Below are positions 25,792 through 34,735 of a DNA stretch of 64,000 nt, in pieces. Position numbers and translations under genes: made by a program. Each line of letters starts with the position of its first letter. Position 1 is the first letter of the stretch. Source of the stretch: Proteiniborus ethanoligenes. Lineage in GTDB: Bacteria > Bacillota > Clostridia > Tissierellales > Proteiniboraceae. Below the pieces are notes generated by a model. That model worked only from the letters and a program-made list of their open reading frames with translations, was not told where the DNA came from and did not search any database. The stretch lies in contig NZ_FNQE01000013.1 in NCBI RefSeq assembly GCF_900107485.1, positions 1-64,000 on the forward strand, given 5' to 3'.

Positions 25792-25989
25792 ATGTCACAG
25801 GAAATCAGTAGTAACATTCCAGTTGAAAGAGAATCATTTTTTGGGGAAAACAACGAAAGCTTATTATTTTTCTTCTTAATACTAGTTATTATCTTTTGCA
25901 ATTGTGGTTTATTTGATGAAATGAACGAAAGTTTACTTTTCTTCTTTTTACTGTTAATCATAATATTTTGTAAATGCTTTGATTTCTAA
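25792..25989 (+). CDS. Small hydrophobic protein with internal repeat
   Basis: A 65-residue protein with two near-identical hydrophobic segments: NESLLFFFLILVIIFCNC (about 22-39) and NESLLFFFLLLIIIFCKC (about 46-63), each starting with Asn-Glu-Ser and ending with two Cys. ATG at 25792 follows aggggagga; the upstream ATG at 25750 has no ribosome site. It resembles short hydrophobic proteins seen repeatedly in clostridial genomes, some linked to spores or the envelope, but I cannot name a function. A hairpin terminator follows. Confidence 0.72.
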   Translation: MSQEISSNIPVERESFFGENNESLLFFFLILVIIFCNCGLFDEMNESLLFFFLLLIIIFCKCFDF

Positions 25990-26009
25990 ACAGTAGTTTT
26001 TGAGCCCCC

Positions 26010-26050
26010 AAAATACAGATTTCAATCCTATTGAGATCTGTATTTTTGTT
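26010..26050 (+). terminator. Rho-independent terminator
   Basis: Stem aaaatacagat / atctgtatttt with short mismatched inner part, followed by T-rich sequence, after the small hydrophobic protein gene. Confidence 0.8.
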
Positions 26051-26154
26051 TAGATATTAACACTATTATGTGCTATAATGTAAAAGTAATAAATGTATAA
26101 TTTAGAACAATAAAGCAGCAAGAAAACAGCAAGACTAAGGAGAATAAAGTAAAG

Positions 26155-27036
26155 ATGAGAGATGAATATACTAAAGGCACAAATACAAAAATGTCAAAAA
26201 CTATTTTCAAAAAAATATTCTTTATTATCTTGGGTAATTTATTATGTGCTATAGCCTTTAATGTGTTTTTTATACCAAACAAGCTTCTAAGTGGAGGTAT
26301 AGGTGGTATTGGAATTATGATACAATATTTAACCGATATACCATCAGGAATATCTGTCTTAGCTATGAATTTACCGATTTTTATCATGGGAGTACGTTTA
26401 GTAGATAAGGAATTTGTAACCTATGCATTTATTTCTATGCTTATTTTTTCTTTTTTACTAACTGTGACTAATGGCCTTGGAGAGTATATTGTAATTGACG
26501 ATAGATTGCTAGGCTCAGTTTTTGGAGCAGTATTGAACGGAACTGGTATGGGACTTATGTTCAGACATAGAACCTGTCAAGGAGGCCTTGACATAATAGC
26601 TGCAATTCTTAAGAAAAAATATAATGTAAATATAGGAACAGGGCTTATGATGGTAAACACTGTAGTTATGCTTATCGCATCCTTATTATTTGGCTATAAA
26701 TCAGCAATGTATACATTAATAGCAATGTATATAGGATATCAAATATTAGATAAGGTACAGATAGGATTTAATATGAAAAAGAATATATTAATAGTATCGG
26801 ATAAGTCAGAAGAGTTGGCAAAAGCAATAATTGAAGAACTTCATAGGGGAGTAACTTTTCTAGAGGGCATGGGTGGATATAAAAAGGAAAACAAAAAAGT
26901 TATATATTGTATAGTAACATCTAGCGAGGTAGTTAAGCTAAAGAATATTGTTGAATTAATAGACCCAAAGGCTTTTTTAACAATAAATGATATAGTAGAA
27001 GTAAAAGGAAGTAGTTTTCAATCTGTAGGAATGTAA
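26155..27036 (+). CDS. YitT-family membrane protein
   Basis: A 293-residue YitT-type protein: about five or six membrane helices (FFIILGNLLCAIAFNVFF, IMIQYLTDIPSGISVLAMNLPIF, AFISMLIFSFLL, MMVNTVVMLIASLLFGY, among others) making the DUF161 domain, then a C-terminal soluble DUF2179 domain (about 205-290) with RGVTFLEGMGGYKKENKKVI and FLTINDIVEVKG. The Gly-Gly pattern LLSGGIGGIGIMIQY is typical. Function of the family is not established, transport is suspected. Start ATG at 26155 has aaggag rather far upstream (about 12 bases). Confidence 0.9.
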   Translation: MRDEYTKGTNTKMSKTIFKKIFFIILGNLLCAIAFNVFFIPNKLLSGGIGGIGIMIQYLTDIPSGISVLAMNLPIFIMGVRLVDKEFVTYAFISMLIFSFLLTVTNGLGEYIVIDDRLLGSVFGAVLNGTGMGLMFRHRTCQGGLDIIAAILKKKYNVNIGTGLMMVNTVVMLIASLLFGYKSAMYTLIAMYIGYQILDKVQIGFNMKKNILIVSDKSEELAKAIIEELHRGVTFLEGMGGYKKENKKVIYCIVTSSEVVKLKNIVELIDPKAFLTINDIVEVKGSSFQSVGM

Positions 27037-27112
27037 TATAGATTAATTAATTGGACTATTAAAGCTTATAAATGTATTATTATAAGATGAAAATTGGATT
27101 AATTAACTTATC

Positions 27113-27155
27113 AAAGAAGTATAAAAAGCTTAAATCTTTTTATACTTCTTTTTAT
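27113..27155 (+). terminator. Rho-independent terminator
   Basis: Perfect 16-bp stem aaagaagtataaaaag / ctttttatacttcttt with a seven-base loop and trailing T-rich bases, downstream of the YitT-like gene. Confidence 0.88.
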
Positions 27156-27241
27156 ATTTAATATTCCTTAATTTACCAATGCATAGTATAAGCCTTTTTT
27201 AATTTTTTGGTTAAACTAAATACACTGGGAGGTGTATTTAA

Positions 27242-28654
27242 TTGAAAAAAGTGATTTTGACTATATGTGTTTTAGCTTTGATACTTACATCATGTAGCAT
27301 TGATGGATTAAGAGTACCAGAAAAGCCTAATAAGAACATTCAAAAAAGTGGACCAGATATTGACACTAGTGAAGGAGGAACTGGGGGAGAAAGCATTACC
27401 TATAGAGATGATTTAGAGAATAACATAAACTATATAGACGTAAATGTGGATATGGGATTGACAAAAGATTTTATTAGTGAAGCTAATGGCAAGAAAGACA
27501 TATTGTTTCAAAATAATATGGCAAATAAGGATGTAAATAGACCTAACACAGATAGACTTACTAATAGTATAAATGTCGCTGGCAATGCACAAATGTATGT
27601 AACTCTAATACCTGATGACATAGATGTGGATTTACTATACAAAGAATACAATATACCTCTAGATTATCTTTTAATTACATCAGAAGACACAAATATTTAC
27701 TCAGAACCAAATCTAGATTCAGATGCTTTAGGAAAGGCTGAACAGCTTTCTAAGGTAAAGCTTGAGGGCAAAGCAACCTTCAACTATTTAAATCAGACAA
27801 ATGAATGGTATTTACTGTCTTGGATAGAAAATGGGAATACAACCTATGGATATGTTACAGTAGACAAAGGAGTTCCTAGAAAATTTAGATTTGACAAAAT
27901 GTCTGAAGAAATAAAGAGTTTAGAATTTGAATTAGAAAAATATCAATATGGATATATATCAAATTATAAGGATAGAAATGGTTCTCCTCCCCTTATCAAT
28001 GGTAAAGCTGTAGATAGTTTTGGAATTCAAGCATATCAAAGTGCTCCTGCTTATTATAGCCTTGAAAACAAAAATGAATTTAGATATTTTCCAGATGGAA
28101 TGCTCGTGTCTATATTAGATGAGGATAAGGGGCATTTTAAAGTCAAAAATTTAGCTTATGAAGGAGAATATTGGATACCTAAGCAGTTCATATCCTTTGA
28201 TGATAATTTAGATAATTTAAATAAGGTTATAGTAGTAGATAAGACAAACCAAAATGAAGCTTTATTTGAAAACAGAAATGGAAGATGGACTATGATTTCA
28301 TACACATTAGCTACTACTGGGATGTCAGAAGAAAACAAATATGAAACACCTACTGGTAGCTTTAAGGTGCTTCAAAAGAGAGATAAATTCTATTACTTAA
28401 ACCATAGAACTAATCAAATAGCAGGCTATGCACCCTATGGCACAAGATTTTCTGCTGGAGCTTATGTTCATGGCATCCCAGTAGAATATAAAGTTGTAGA
28501 TGGAGAAAAAATAGACCCTGGAATGAAAGAATATTTAGTAACCATAGGCACTACTCCTAGATCTGCAAAATGTGTAAGAAACTATACCAGCCATGCAAAG
28601 TTCGTATATGATTGGGCAGATATGAACGATACAGCTGTAATTATAATGGATTAA
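27242..28654 (+). CDS. L,D-transpeptidase-like lipoprotein
   Basis: A 470-residue lipoprotein with lipobox LILTSC (Cys near residue 18) and a Gly/Ser/Asp-rich linker. The middle contains an SH3-like segment (DTNIYSEPNLDSDALGKAEQ ... WYLLSWI ... TYGYVTVD, about 150-215) and a second one near 270-320. The C-terminal 150 residues are an L,D-transpeptidase (YkuD) domain: TYETPTGSFKV-type strand (KYETPTGSFKVL), HGIPVEYK and PRSAKCVRNYTSHAKFVYDW with the nucleophilic Cys. The usual S/T-H-G-C motif reads S-A-K-C here. It would cross-link or edit peptidoglycan outside the membrane. TTG start at 27242 follows gggaggtgt. Confidence 0.82.
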   Translation: MKKVILTICVLALILTSCSIDGLRVPEKPNKNIQKSGPDIDTSEGGTGGESITYRDDLENNINYIDVNVDMGLTKDFISEANGKKDILFQNNMANKDVNRPNTDRLTNSINVAGNAQMYVTLIPDDIDVDLLYKEYNIPLDYLLITSEDTNIYSEPNLDSDALGKAEQLSKVKLEGKATFNYLNQTNEWYLLSWIENGNTTYGYVTVDKGVPRKFRFDKMSEEIKSLEFELEKYQYGYISNYKDRNGSPPLINGKAVDSFGIQAYQSAPAYYSLENKNEFRYFPDGMLVSILDEDKGHFKVKNLAYEGEYWIPKQFISFDDNLDNLNKVIVVDKTNQNEALFENRNGRWTMISYTLATTGMSEENKYETPTGSFKVLQKRDKFYYLNHRTNQIAGYAPYGTRFSAGAYVHGIPVEYKVVDGEKIDPGMKEYLVTIGTTPRSAKCVRNYTSHAKFVYDWADMNDTAVIIMD

Positions 28655-28735
28655 AAATGCAGAGATTTAATATGAAGATATAGCTGAGAGATTAAAATAT
28701 GATTTAAATTTAAACAATATTTTGTAATGCTTTTA

Positions 28736-28760
28736 GAGGACGCCATCAGGCGTCCTTTAA
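28736..28760 (+). terminator. Hairpin, possible terminator
   Basis: GC-rich stem aggacgcc / ggcgtcct (28737-28744, 28749-28756) with loop atca. Only a short T run follows, so termination is uncertain; it lies 80 bases after the transpeptidase-like gene. Confidence 0.5.
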
Positions 28761-28766
28761 AAAGGC

Positions 28767-28875
28767 TAAATGTGACACGCTAAATATATTTTTATGCTTT
28801 GAATATAAAAAAACATGTAAATACATAATAAAAACACAAAAAAAGTATGTCACATTTAACTATATGTGATATAAT
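28767..28875 (+). promoter_or_regulatory. ppsA promoter region with TGTGAC dyads
   Basis: A -10 TATAAT (28870-28875) with a possible -35 atgtca 17 bases upstream (28847-28852). The -35 lies in tgtcacattta (28848-28858), a perfect inverted copy of taaatgtgaca at 28767-28777. A second inverted pair, tcacat / atgtga (28850-28855, 28864-28869), sits between -35 and -10. These TGTGA half-sites placed on the promoter look like binding sites for a dimeric regulator of the Crp/Fnr type or similar; the protein is not known. Confidence 0.6.
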
Positions 28876-28907
28876 ATATAAAGAAATATAAGAAAGGAGC
28901 AAAACAA

Positions 28908-31262
28908 ATGGGGAAATACAATTATATAGTGTGGTTTAATGAAACAAATAAGGAAGACATACCAATAGTAGGAGGAAAGGGTGCAAACTTAGGGGAGTTA
29001 ACTATTAAGGGAGTAAACGTGCCACCTGGATTTTGTGTAACAGCTTCTGCCTATACAGATTTTATTAGTAAATCAAAATTAGAAAAGGAAATAGTAAAGA
29101 TATTAGAGGATTTAGACGTTGAAGATTCTTCAGAATTGCAATTAAGAAGCGCAGGCATAAGGAGCTTAATCATTAAAGCTGGTATACCCATTGAAATAGA
29201 GAAAGAAATAATCAAGGCATATAAGGAGTTTAGTAAAAGAATAAACATGGACAATCCTCAGGTAGCTATTAGAAGTTCAGCTACAGCAGAAGATTTACCA
29301 GAGGCTTCTTTTGCTGGACAACAAGATACATATCTTCATATAAGTGGAATAGAAGAAATACTAAGGCATATAAAAAGGTGCTGGGCATCCCTTTGGACTT
29401 CAAGGGCTATTTATTACAGACATCATCAAGGCTTCAAGCATCAAGATGTAGCATTAAGTGTTGTAGTTCAAAAAATGGTAAATAGTAAAATATCTGGAGT
29501 TATGTTTACAGCAAATCCTGTGAATAGCGACTTAAATCAAATTATGATTAATGCAAGTTGGGGGCTTGGAGAAGCTGTAGTTTCAGGAATAGTAACACCA
29601 GATGAATTTATCCTTGATAAAAAAACCTTAGATATTGTTGAGAAGAATATTGCTGAAAAAAATCTGATGGTAATTAAAAATTCAAATGATGTAGGAACTC
29701 TTGAGGTAAAAGTTGAGGAATATTTAGGATATGACAAAGTAAACAAGCCTTGTTTAAATGATTTAGAAGTATCAAATTTAGGTAGAAATGGACTTATAAT
29801 TGAAGATATTTATAAATCGGCTCAGGATATAGAATGGGCATTAGATGCTGATACGGAAGAATTATATATTTTACAAGCAAGACCTATTACTACTTTGAAA
29901 AAGGAGAGTGCAGATATGAATATTGAACAAAATAATGAATTAGTAACCTTAGTAAGAGGTTTACCTGCATCCCCAGGAATAAGTAGCGGTAAAGTAAGGA
30001 ACATTAAAGATATTACTGAAATTGATAGAGTAGAGGATGGAGATATACTAGTAACAGTAATGACAAATCCAGATATGGTTCCAGCCATGAGAAGAGCAGC
30101 TGCAGTAGTTACTGATGAGGGCGGAAGAACATGTCATGCAGCTATTGTTTCAAGAGAGCTAGGTATACCATGTATAGTAGGTGCAAAAAAAGCAAGCGAA
30201 GAGCTTACAGAGGGAATGGAAATAACTGTAGATGCTACTAGAGGAGTAGTATATAAAGGAACAGTACTTCAAGAAAAGCAAAAAAAAGAAGAAAAAGTGA
30301 CTACAACAGTAGGTATAAATGAAGAATTAATACATCAATTAGCACCAATTACAGCAACAAAGATATACATGAACTTAGGCGAGCCAGAAATGATACAAAG
30401 ATATAAAAGCCTTCCTTTTGATGGTATAGGCTTAATGAGAACAGAGTTCATTTTCACAAATCTAGTAGGAGCACATCCTATGTATCTATTAAAAACTGGT
30501 CAAGGGCAACTACTTATAGATAAAATGTCAGAAGGAATTACAAAAGTAGCTCAAGAAATATACCCAAGACCTATAGTAGTTAGACTAAGTGATTTTAGAA
30601 CAAACGAATTTAGAGGATTAAAGGGTGGAGATGAAGTAGAGCCAATAGAAGCTAATCCAATGATAGGTTGGAGAGGTGTATCTAGATATATTTCACCAGA
30701 ATACGAAGAAGGCTTTAGGCTTGAATGTAGAGCTATAAGAAAAGTAAGAGAAGAATATGGACTTACAAATGTATACGTAATGCTTCCATTTGTGAGAACC
30801 ACATGGGAATTAAAAAAGGTTAAGGAAATAATGGCTGAAGAGGGGCTAGAACAAGGCAGAAACTTTAAGCTATGGATAATGGCAGAGGTACCATCTGTAG
30901 TATTTGAAGCAGAAGAATTTGCACAAATGGTAGATGGATTTAGTATAGGAAGTAATGACTTAACTCAGCTTACAATGGGGGCTGATAGAGACTCAGGTAT
31001 CCTAAACAACATGGGATATTTTGATGAAAGAAATGAAGCAGTTAAAAGAGCGATATCCATATTAATAAAAGCTGCTCATAAATATGGAAAGACTATATCC
31101 ATATGCGGACAAGGCCCATCCCAATACCCAGAATTTGCAGAGTTTCTAGTTCAAGAGGGAATAGACAGCATGAGTGTAAATCCAGACACGGTTTCCTACA
31201 CAAGAAGACTTGTAGCATCAGTTGAACAAAAAATTATGTTAAATAAGTTGAGAAGCTTATAA
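28908..31262 (+). CDS. ppsA: Phosphoenolpyruvate synthase
   Basis: A 784-residue PEP synthase (pyruvate, water dikinase), making PEP from pyruvate and ATP for gluconeogenesis. Three domains in order: ATP-grasp-like N-terminal part (VGGKGANLGELT, AIRSSATAEDLPEASFAGQQDTYL, MVNSKISGVMFTANP), a phosphohistidine domain with DEGGRTCHAAIVSRELGIPCIVG (His near 410), and a PEP-binding barrel with GLMRTEFIF, FSIGSNDLTQLTMGADRD and the active Cys in SICGQGPSQ (about 732). Length matches the E. coli enzyme. ATG preceded by gaaaggagc. Monocistronic, between its own promoter and a terminator. Confidence 0.95.
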   Translation: MGKYNYIVWFNETNKEDIPIVGGKGANLGELTIKGVNVPPGFCVTASAYTDFISKSKLEKEIVKILEDLDVEDSSELQLRSAGIRSLIIKAGIPIEIEKEIIKAYKEFSKRINMDNPQVAIRSSATAEDLPEASFAGQQDTYLHISGIEEILRHIKRCWASLWTSRAIYYRHHQGFKHQDVALSVVVQKMVNSKISGVMFTANPVNSDLNQIMINASWGLGEAVVSGIVTPDEFILDKKTLDIVEKNIAEKNLMVIKNSNDVGTLEVKVEEYLGYDKVNKPCLNDLEVSNLGRNGLIIEDIYKSAQDIEWALDADTEELYILQARPITTLKKESADMNIEQNNELVTLVRGLPASPGISSGKVRNIKDITEIDRVEDGDILVTVMTNPDMVPAMRRAAAVVTDEGGRTCHAAIVSRELGIPCIVGAKKASEELTEGMEITVDATRGVVYKGTVLQEKQKKEEKVTTTVGINEELIHQLAPITATKIYMNLGEPEMIQRYKSLPFDGIGLMRTEFIFTNLVGAHPMYLLKTGQGQLLIDKMSEGITKVAQEIYPRPIVVRLSDFRTNEFRGLKGGDEVEPIEANPMIGWRGVSRYISPEYEEGFRLECRAIRKVREEYGLTNVYVMLPFVRTTWELKKVKEIMAEEGLEQGRNFKLWIMAEVPSVVFEAEEFAQMVDGFSIGSNDLTQLTMGADRDSGILNNMGYFDERNEAVKRAISILIKAAHKYGKTISICGQGPSQYPEFAEFLVQEGIDSMSVNPDTVSYTRRLVASVEQKIMLNKLRSL

Positions 31263-31269
31263 AGTATAT

Positions 31270-31319
31270 AAAAGAGAGACTCTTCATTCAGAATGCAAAT
31301 GGAGAATCTCTCTTTTTTG
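31270..31319. terminator. Terminator between convergent ppsA and metQ
   Basis: Stem aaaagagagactcttca / tggagaatctctctttt (two mismatches) followed by T run; can serve both convergent genes. Confidence 0.85.
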
Positions 31320-31371
31320 TTTTTAGTTGAGTAAACTAAGGGGTGAATCTAGTTAAAACCTTGAGTCTATA

Positions 31372-32175
31372 TTAAAATGATGGTATAACTCCGCCTTCAT
31401 ATTTTTCTTGGATGAATGCTTTAATCTTTTCAGATTGAAGAGCTTTTAATAGAGCTTTAAGCTTAGGACTACTTTCTTCTCCTTTTCTTACTGCAACTAT
31501 ATTAGCAAAAGGTGAATCAGATCTTTCCAGAAGAATAGCATCTTTGGCAGCAGATAAATTAGCTTGTATAGCATAGTTTCCGTTGATTAAAGCAGCATCT
31601 ACTTCATCTAGTGTTCTAGGTAGAAGTGCAGCTTCAAGAGGTTTGATTATAAGGTTTTTAGGATTTTCAACTATATCATTTTCAGTAGCATTTAGTCCTA
31701 CGCCTTCTTTTAACTTAATAAAGCCTTTATCCTCAAGAAGATTAAGAGCCCTTCCACCGTTAACTGTATCGTTTGGAATAGCTATTGTTGCTCCATCCTT
31801 TAATTCATTTATATCACTAAATTTATTTGAATATAGTCCCATAGGTTCTATGTGAACATTCCCCAATGAAACTAAATCAAGCTTATTTTTTTCATTAAAT
31901 TCAAGTAAGTATGGTAAATGTTGAAAGAAGTTTGCATCTAGTTCTTTTTGAGCCACAGCAAAGTTTGGCTTTACATAGTCAGTAAATTCAATTATTTGAA
32001 GTTCATAGCCTTCTTTTTCTAAATCTTCTTTTATTAGATTTAGCATTTCACCATGGGGTTCTGGAGTAGCACCTACTATTATAACCTTATCATTACCTGT
32101 CTTAGGCTGACAGCCTGTGATTATTACCGATGTTAATAAGACAATTACTAATAAAACATTCAAATATTTTTTCAT
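31372..32175 (-). CDS. metQ: Methionine ABC transporter substrate-binding lipoprotein
   Basis: A 267-residue NlpA/MetQ-family lipoprotein that captures methionine outside the membrane. Lipobox IITGC with Cys-22; mature part with VGATPEPHGEMLNLI, QKELDANFFQHLPYL, GATIAIPNDTVNGGRALNLLE and AALINGNYAIQA, all characteristic of MetQ. Third gene of metN-metI-metQ, 13 bases after metI. Regulation by the SAM-I riboswitch at the head of the operon supports methionine as substrate. Confidence 0.94.
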   Translation of the reverse strand: MKKYLNVLLVIVLLTSVIITGCQPKTGNDKVIIVGATPEPHGEMLNLIKEDLEKEGYELQIIEFTDYVKPNFAVAQKELDANFFQHLPYLLEFNEKNKLDLVSLGNVHIEPMGLYSNKFSDINELKDGATIAIPNDTVNGGRALNLLEDKGFIKLKEGVGLNATENDIVENPKNLIIKPLEAALLPRTLDEVDAALINGNYAIQANLSAAKDAILLERSDSPFANIVAVRKGEESSPKLKALLKALQSEKIKAFIQEKYEGGVIPSF

Positions 32176-32188
32176 TTATTATTCCTCC

Positions 32189-32842
32189 TTATTTTCTTTT
32201 GTCAATTGAATACGAAATCTTATTACCTAATAGCTGTATTAATTGAACTAATACTATAATAACTATTACAGAAGCTATCATTACATCTGTTTGATATCTA
32301 TGATATCCATAACGTATGGCTAAATCTCCTAGTCCACCTCCTCCTATAGCACCTGCCATGGCAGAATATCCAATTAAATTTATTATGGTCATAGTAATTC
32401 CTAGTACTAATGAAGGCATAGCTTCTGGAATCAATACTTTTGTAATAATTTCAAATGTAGAGGCACCCATTGATGAAACTGCTTCAATTATTCCTTTATC
32501 AACTTCTTTAAATGCACTTTCCACAATCCTAGCTACGAAAGGAGCTGCTGCAATAGATAGTGGTACAACAGTGGCAAGGGTTCCTATGGTTTTACCAACT
32601 ATTAATTTTGTAAGTGGCATTATAAAAATCATTAATATAATAAATGGGAAAGAACGAAATATATTTACTATTCCATTAAGAATAGAATTTAAGGTTATTC
32701 TTTCCCATATTCCATCCTTTTCTGTAATGACTAATAAAATACCCAGAGGGAATCCAAGTATCAATGAAAATATTGTAGATATTGCAACCATTATAATAGT
32801 CTCCCATAAGGAAGGAAGTAAAAGAAGGATAATATTACCCAT
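32189..32842 (-). CDS. metI: Methionine ABC transporter permease
   Basis: A 217-residue MetI permease with five or six membrane helices. The family hallmarks are SLWETIIMVAISTIFSLILGFPLG at the start, the loop SMGASTFEIITKVLIPEAMPSLVLG (EAA-type coupling loop, about 120-145) and GYSAMAGAIGGGGLGDLAIRYGY. It overlaps the end of metN by eight bases, so it is translationally coupled. Confidence 0.95.
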   Translation of the reverse strand: MGNIILLLLPSLWETIIMVAISTIFSLILGFPLGILLVITEKDGIWERITLNSILNGIVNIFRSFPFIILMIFIMPLTKLIVGKTIGTLATVVPLSIAAAPFVARIVESAFKEVDKGIIEAVSSMGASTFEIITKVLIPEAMPSLVLGITMTIINLIGYSAMAGAIGGGGLGDLAIRYGYHRYQTDVMIASVIVIIVLVQLIQLLGNKISYSIDKRK

Positions 32843-33848
32843 TCCATATCACCTCTAGGTCTATATTTTGACTTCTAAGCCAATCAAATGCTTTTTCTTT
32901 TTCCTTGTTTTCACCAGTTATTTGAACTAAAAGATTACCTACGCTAGTCGTCTGAAGCTCATCTATATCTCCTGACAATATATTTATGTCTATTTCAAAT
33001 TTTCTAATTAGATTAGATATAATTGGTTTTTTAGCAGAATCTCCTAGATAGCTTAATTTAATTACTGTAGAGCCAGAAATCTTAGGATATATATTCTCTG
33101 ACTGACTGCTTCTTTGAATATGCGAGATAAAAGCTTTGGCAGTGCTGGTCTTAGGCTTTGCAAATATTTCTTCTACAGTATTTAGTTCTATGATTTTACC
33201 ATCTTCTATTATGGCAACCCTATTACATATCTCTTTAATAACCTCCATTTGATGAGTTATAAGCACTACTGTTAAGTTAAACTCCTGTTGAATTTTTTTC
33301 AATAGATTAAGTATTGCTTTAGTAGTTTTTGGATCAAGTGCTGATGTAGCTTCGTCACATAAAAGTATCTTTGGATTATTTGCTAATGCACGAGCTATAG
33401 CTACTCTTTGTTTTTGACCACCACTTAGCTGAGATGGATAGGCATCTTTTTTATCAGCCAATTCTACAACTTCAAGCAGCTCATTTACTCTTTTTTCTAT
33501 AGAACTTTTATCGTACCCACTTATCTCCAAAGGGAATGCAATGTTTTCAAAAACTGTTCTTGAATTTAGAAGGTTAAAATGTTGAAATATCATTCCAATT
33601 TCTTTTCTTGTACTTCTTAGTTTCTTTTTATCTAGTTTTATAATGTCAGTGTCCTCGATAAATATTGTACCTTCTGTTGGTTCTTCAAGCCTATTAATAG
33701 TCCGAATAAGTGTAGATTTTCCAGCACCACTAAGACCTATGATTCCAAAAATTTCGCCTTTATATATTATTAGGTTGATATCCTTTAAAGCTTCTACATT
33801 AGAAGTTTTGCCTTTAAAGCTCTTGCTTAAATTCTTAATTTCAATCAT
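32835..33848 (-). CDS. metN: Methionine ABC transporter ATP-binding protein
   Basis: A 337-residue MetN ATPase. Walker A GLSGAGKST (about 38-46), Q-loop QHFNLLNSRTVFENI, signature LSGGQKQRV (about 141), Walker B LLCDEATSALDP, and the C-terminal NIL domain (about 260-337) that senses methionine and inhibits transport. ATG at 33848 follows ggaggtaaag; an upstream in-frame ATG at 33887 has no such site and lies in the leader. First gene of the operon, directly after the SAM-I riboswitch. Confidence 0.95.
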   Translation of the reverse strand: MIEIKNLSKSFKGKTSNVEALKDINLIIYKGEIFGIIGLSGAGKSTLIRTINRLEEPTEGTIFIEDTDIIKLDKKKLRSTRKEIGMIFQHFNLLNSRTVFENIAFPLEISGYDKSSIEKRVNELLEVVELADKKDAYPSQLSGGQKQRVAIARALANNPKILLCDEATSALDPKTTKAILNLLKKIQQEFNLTVVLITHQMEVIKEICNRVAIIEDGKIIELNTVEEIFAKPKTSTAKAFISHIQRSSQSENIYPKISGSTVIKLSYLGDSAKKPIISNLIRKFEIDINILSGDIDELQTTSVGNLLVQITGENKEKEKAFDWLRSQNIDLEVIWNG

Positions 33849-33951
33849 TGCTTTACCTCCATAATGAATTACTGTAATAAAACTCATTGCTAAACGAGTG
33901 CATGAACATAAATAATAAACCTGTATTTATTTTAAGAACTCAATATAACTG

Positions 33952-34106
33952 AAAAGCCTCTTTCAAATGAAAGAGGCTAAATTGCATACACTATCTATCC
34001 TTTCTCATCTATCAGCATATTATGCTGCTGGAATTAGCACCTCGTGTTACACAACACCGGTTGCTGGGCTTCATTGGGCCAGTCCCTCCGCCTCTCTTGA
34101 TAAGAG
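33952..34106 (-). promoter_or_regulatory. SAM-I riboswitch (S-box) with terminator
   Basis: On the minus strand: ctcttatcaagagaggcgga, then gggactggcccaatgaagcc, cagcaacc, ggtgctaattccagcag and gatagatgaga: every conserved block of the S-box aptamer (34106-34003). P1 forms between ctcttatc and gatgaga. It is followed by a terminator hairpin gcctctttc-atttg-aaagaggc (33977-33956). High SAM should stop transcription of metNIQ; low SAM lets it proceed. The whole gap 33849-34264 is otherwise occupied by the promoter below and the leader of the coat gene. Confidence 0.96.
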
Positions 34107-34145
34107 TTTATTATTATTTAATTTTTAAGGTTATTATATTTACTT

Positions 34146-34174
34146 ATTTTAAGGCTAATGAGCAACATTGTCAA
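34146..34174 (-). promoter_or_regulatory. metNIQ promoter
   Basis: Minus strand TTGACA (34174-34169), 17-base spacer, TAAAAT (34151-34146). Transcription would start near 34139, some 30 bases before the riboswitch P1 helix. Confidence 0.82.
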
Positions 34175-34264
34175 TAGTTTTTTTAAAAGTTTTTTATAAA
34201 TATTAATAATTTTTAATCAATTGAGACAAAATACTAAATGATTAAATATGAAAGGAGAGGTTAA

Positions 34265-34471
34265 ATGGCTTTACAAAACCCAATAAATTTAAACCAAATT
34301 AACCAATTAGAGCTTCAAAATTTAAGAGAGATAGTTAGTAGTCACAAGCTTATGAATACTAAGCTCAATGAGTATGCTAGCATGTGTCAGGACACTCAAC
34401 TAAAGCAAATGTTTAGTCAAGGAGCTCAAGACGCTAATACTACAGCACAAAACTTAATTCAATCTATATAA
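34265..34471 (+). CDS. Small CotF-like spore coat protein
   Basis: A 68-residue helical protein: LNQLELQNLREIVSSHKLMNTKL-type helix (residues about 12-36), then EYASMCQDTQLKQMFSQGAQ. It looks like half of a coat F (CotF) domain, a ferritin-like helical unit found in spore coats. ATG at 34265 follows aaaggagagg. Next to a second small CotF-like gene 15 bases downstream, so they form a pair that may assemble one helical bundle. Confidence 0.75.
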   Translation: MALQNPINLNQINQLELQNLREIVSSHKLMNTKLNEYASMCQDTQLKQMFSQGAQDANTTAQNLIQSI

Positions 34472-34486
34472 GAGGAGGTTTGCAAA

Positions 34487-34735
34487 TTGCAAGAAAGAGA
34501 TATAGTAAATGATGTATTATCAATGACAAAGGCTAGTATGCAATGTTATGGCACTGCTATAAGTGAATGTTCAAATCAACAGCTTAGAAGCGCTTTACAA
34601 AAGCTAAGGGACGAAGCAGAGCAATTTCAATATCAATTGTATCAAATAGCAGAGCAAAAAGGTTATTATACGCCTGCACAAAATGCTAACCAACAAGATA
34701 TATCTCAAGTAAAAAATCAGCTTAATCAAGGATAG
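34487..34735 (+). CDS. Small CotF-like spore coat protein
   Basis: An 82-residue helical protein of the coat F type: ERDIVNDVLSMTKASMQCYG, then ECSNQQLRSALQKLRDEAEQ and QLYQIAEQKGYYTPAQNA. The C-terminal Gly-Tyr-Tyr and Gln/Asn-rich tail are usual for CotF relatives. Starts at a TTG eight bases after aggagg (34473-34478). Pairs with the gene just upstream; expected in the mother cell late in sporulation, though no sporulation promoter was identified. Confidence 0.82.
   Translation: MQERDIVNDVLSMTKASMQCYGTAISECSNQQLRSALQKLRDEAEQFQYQLYQIAEQKGYYTPAQNANQQDISQVKNQLNQG

Noticed and set aside
32316-32858. 180-codon plus-strand ORF opposite metI
   Set aside because: Antisense shadow of a clear MetI permease with conserved motifs.
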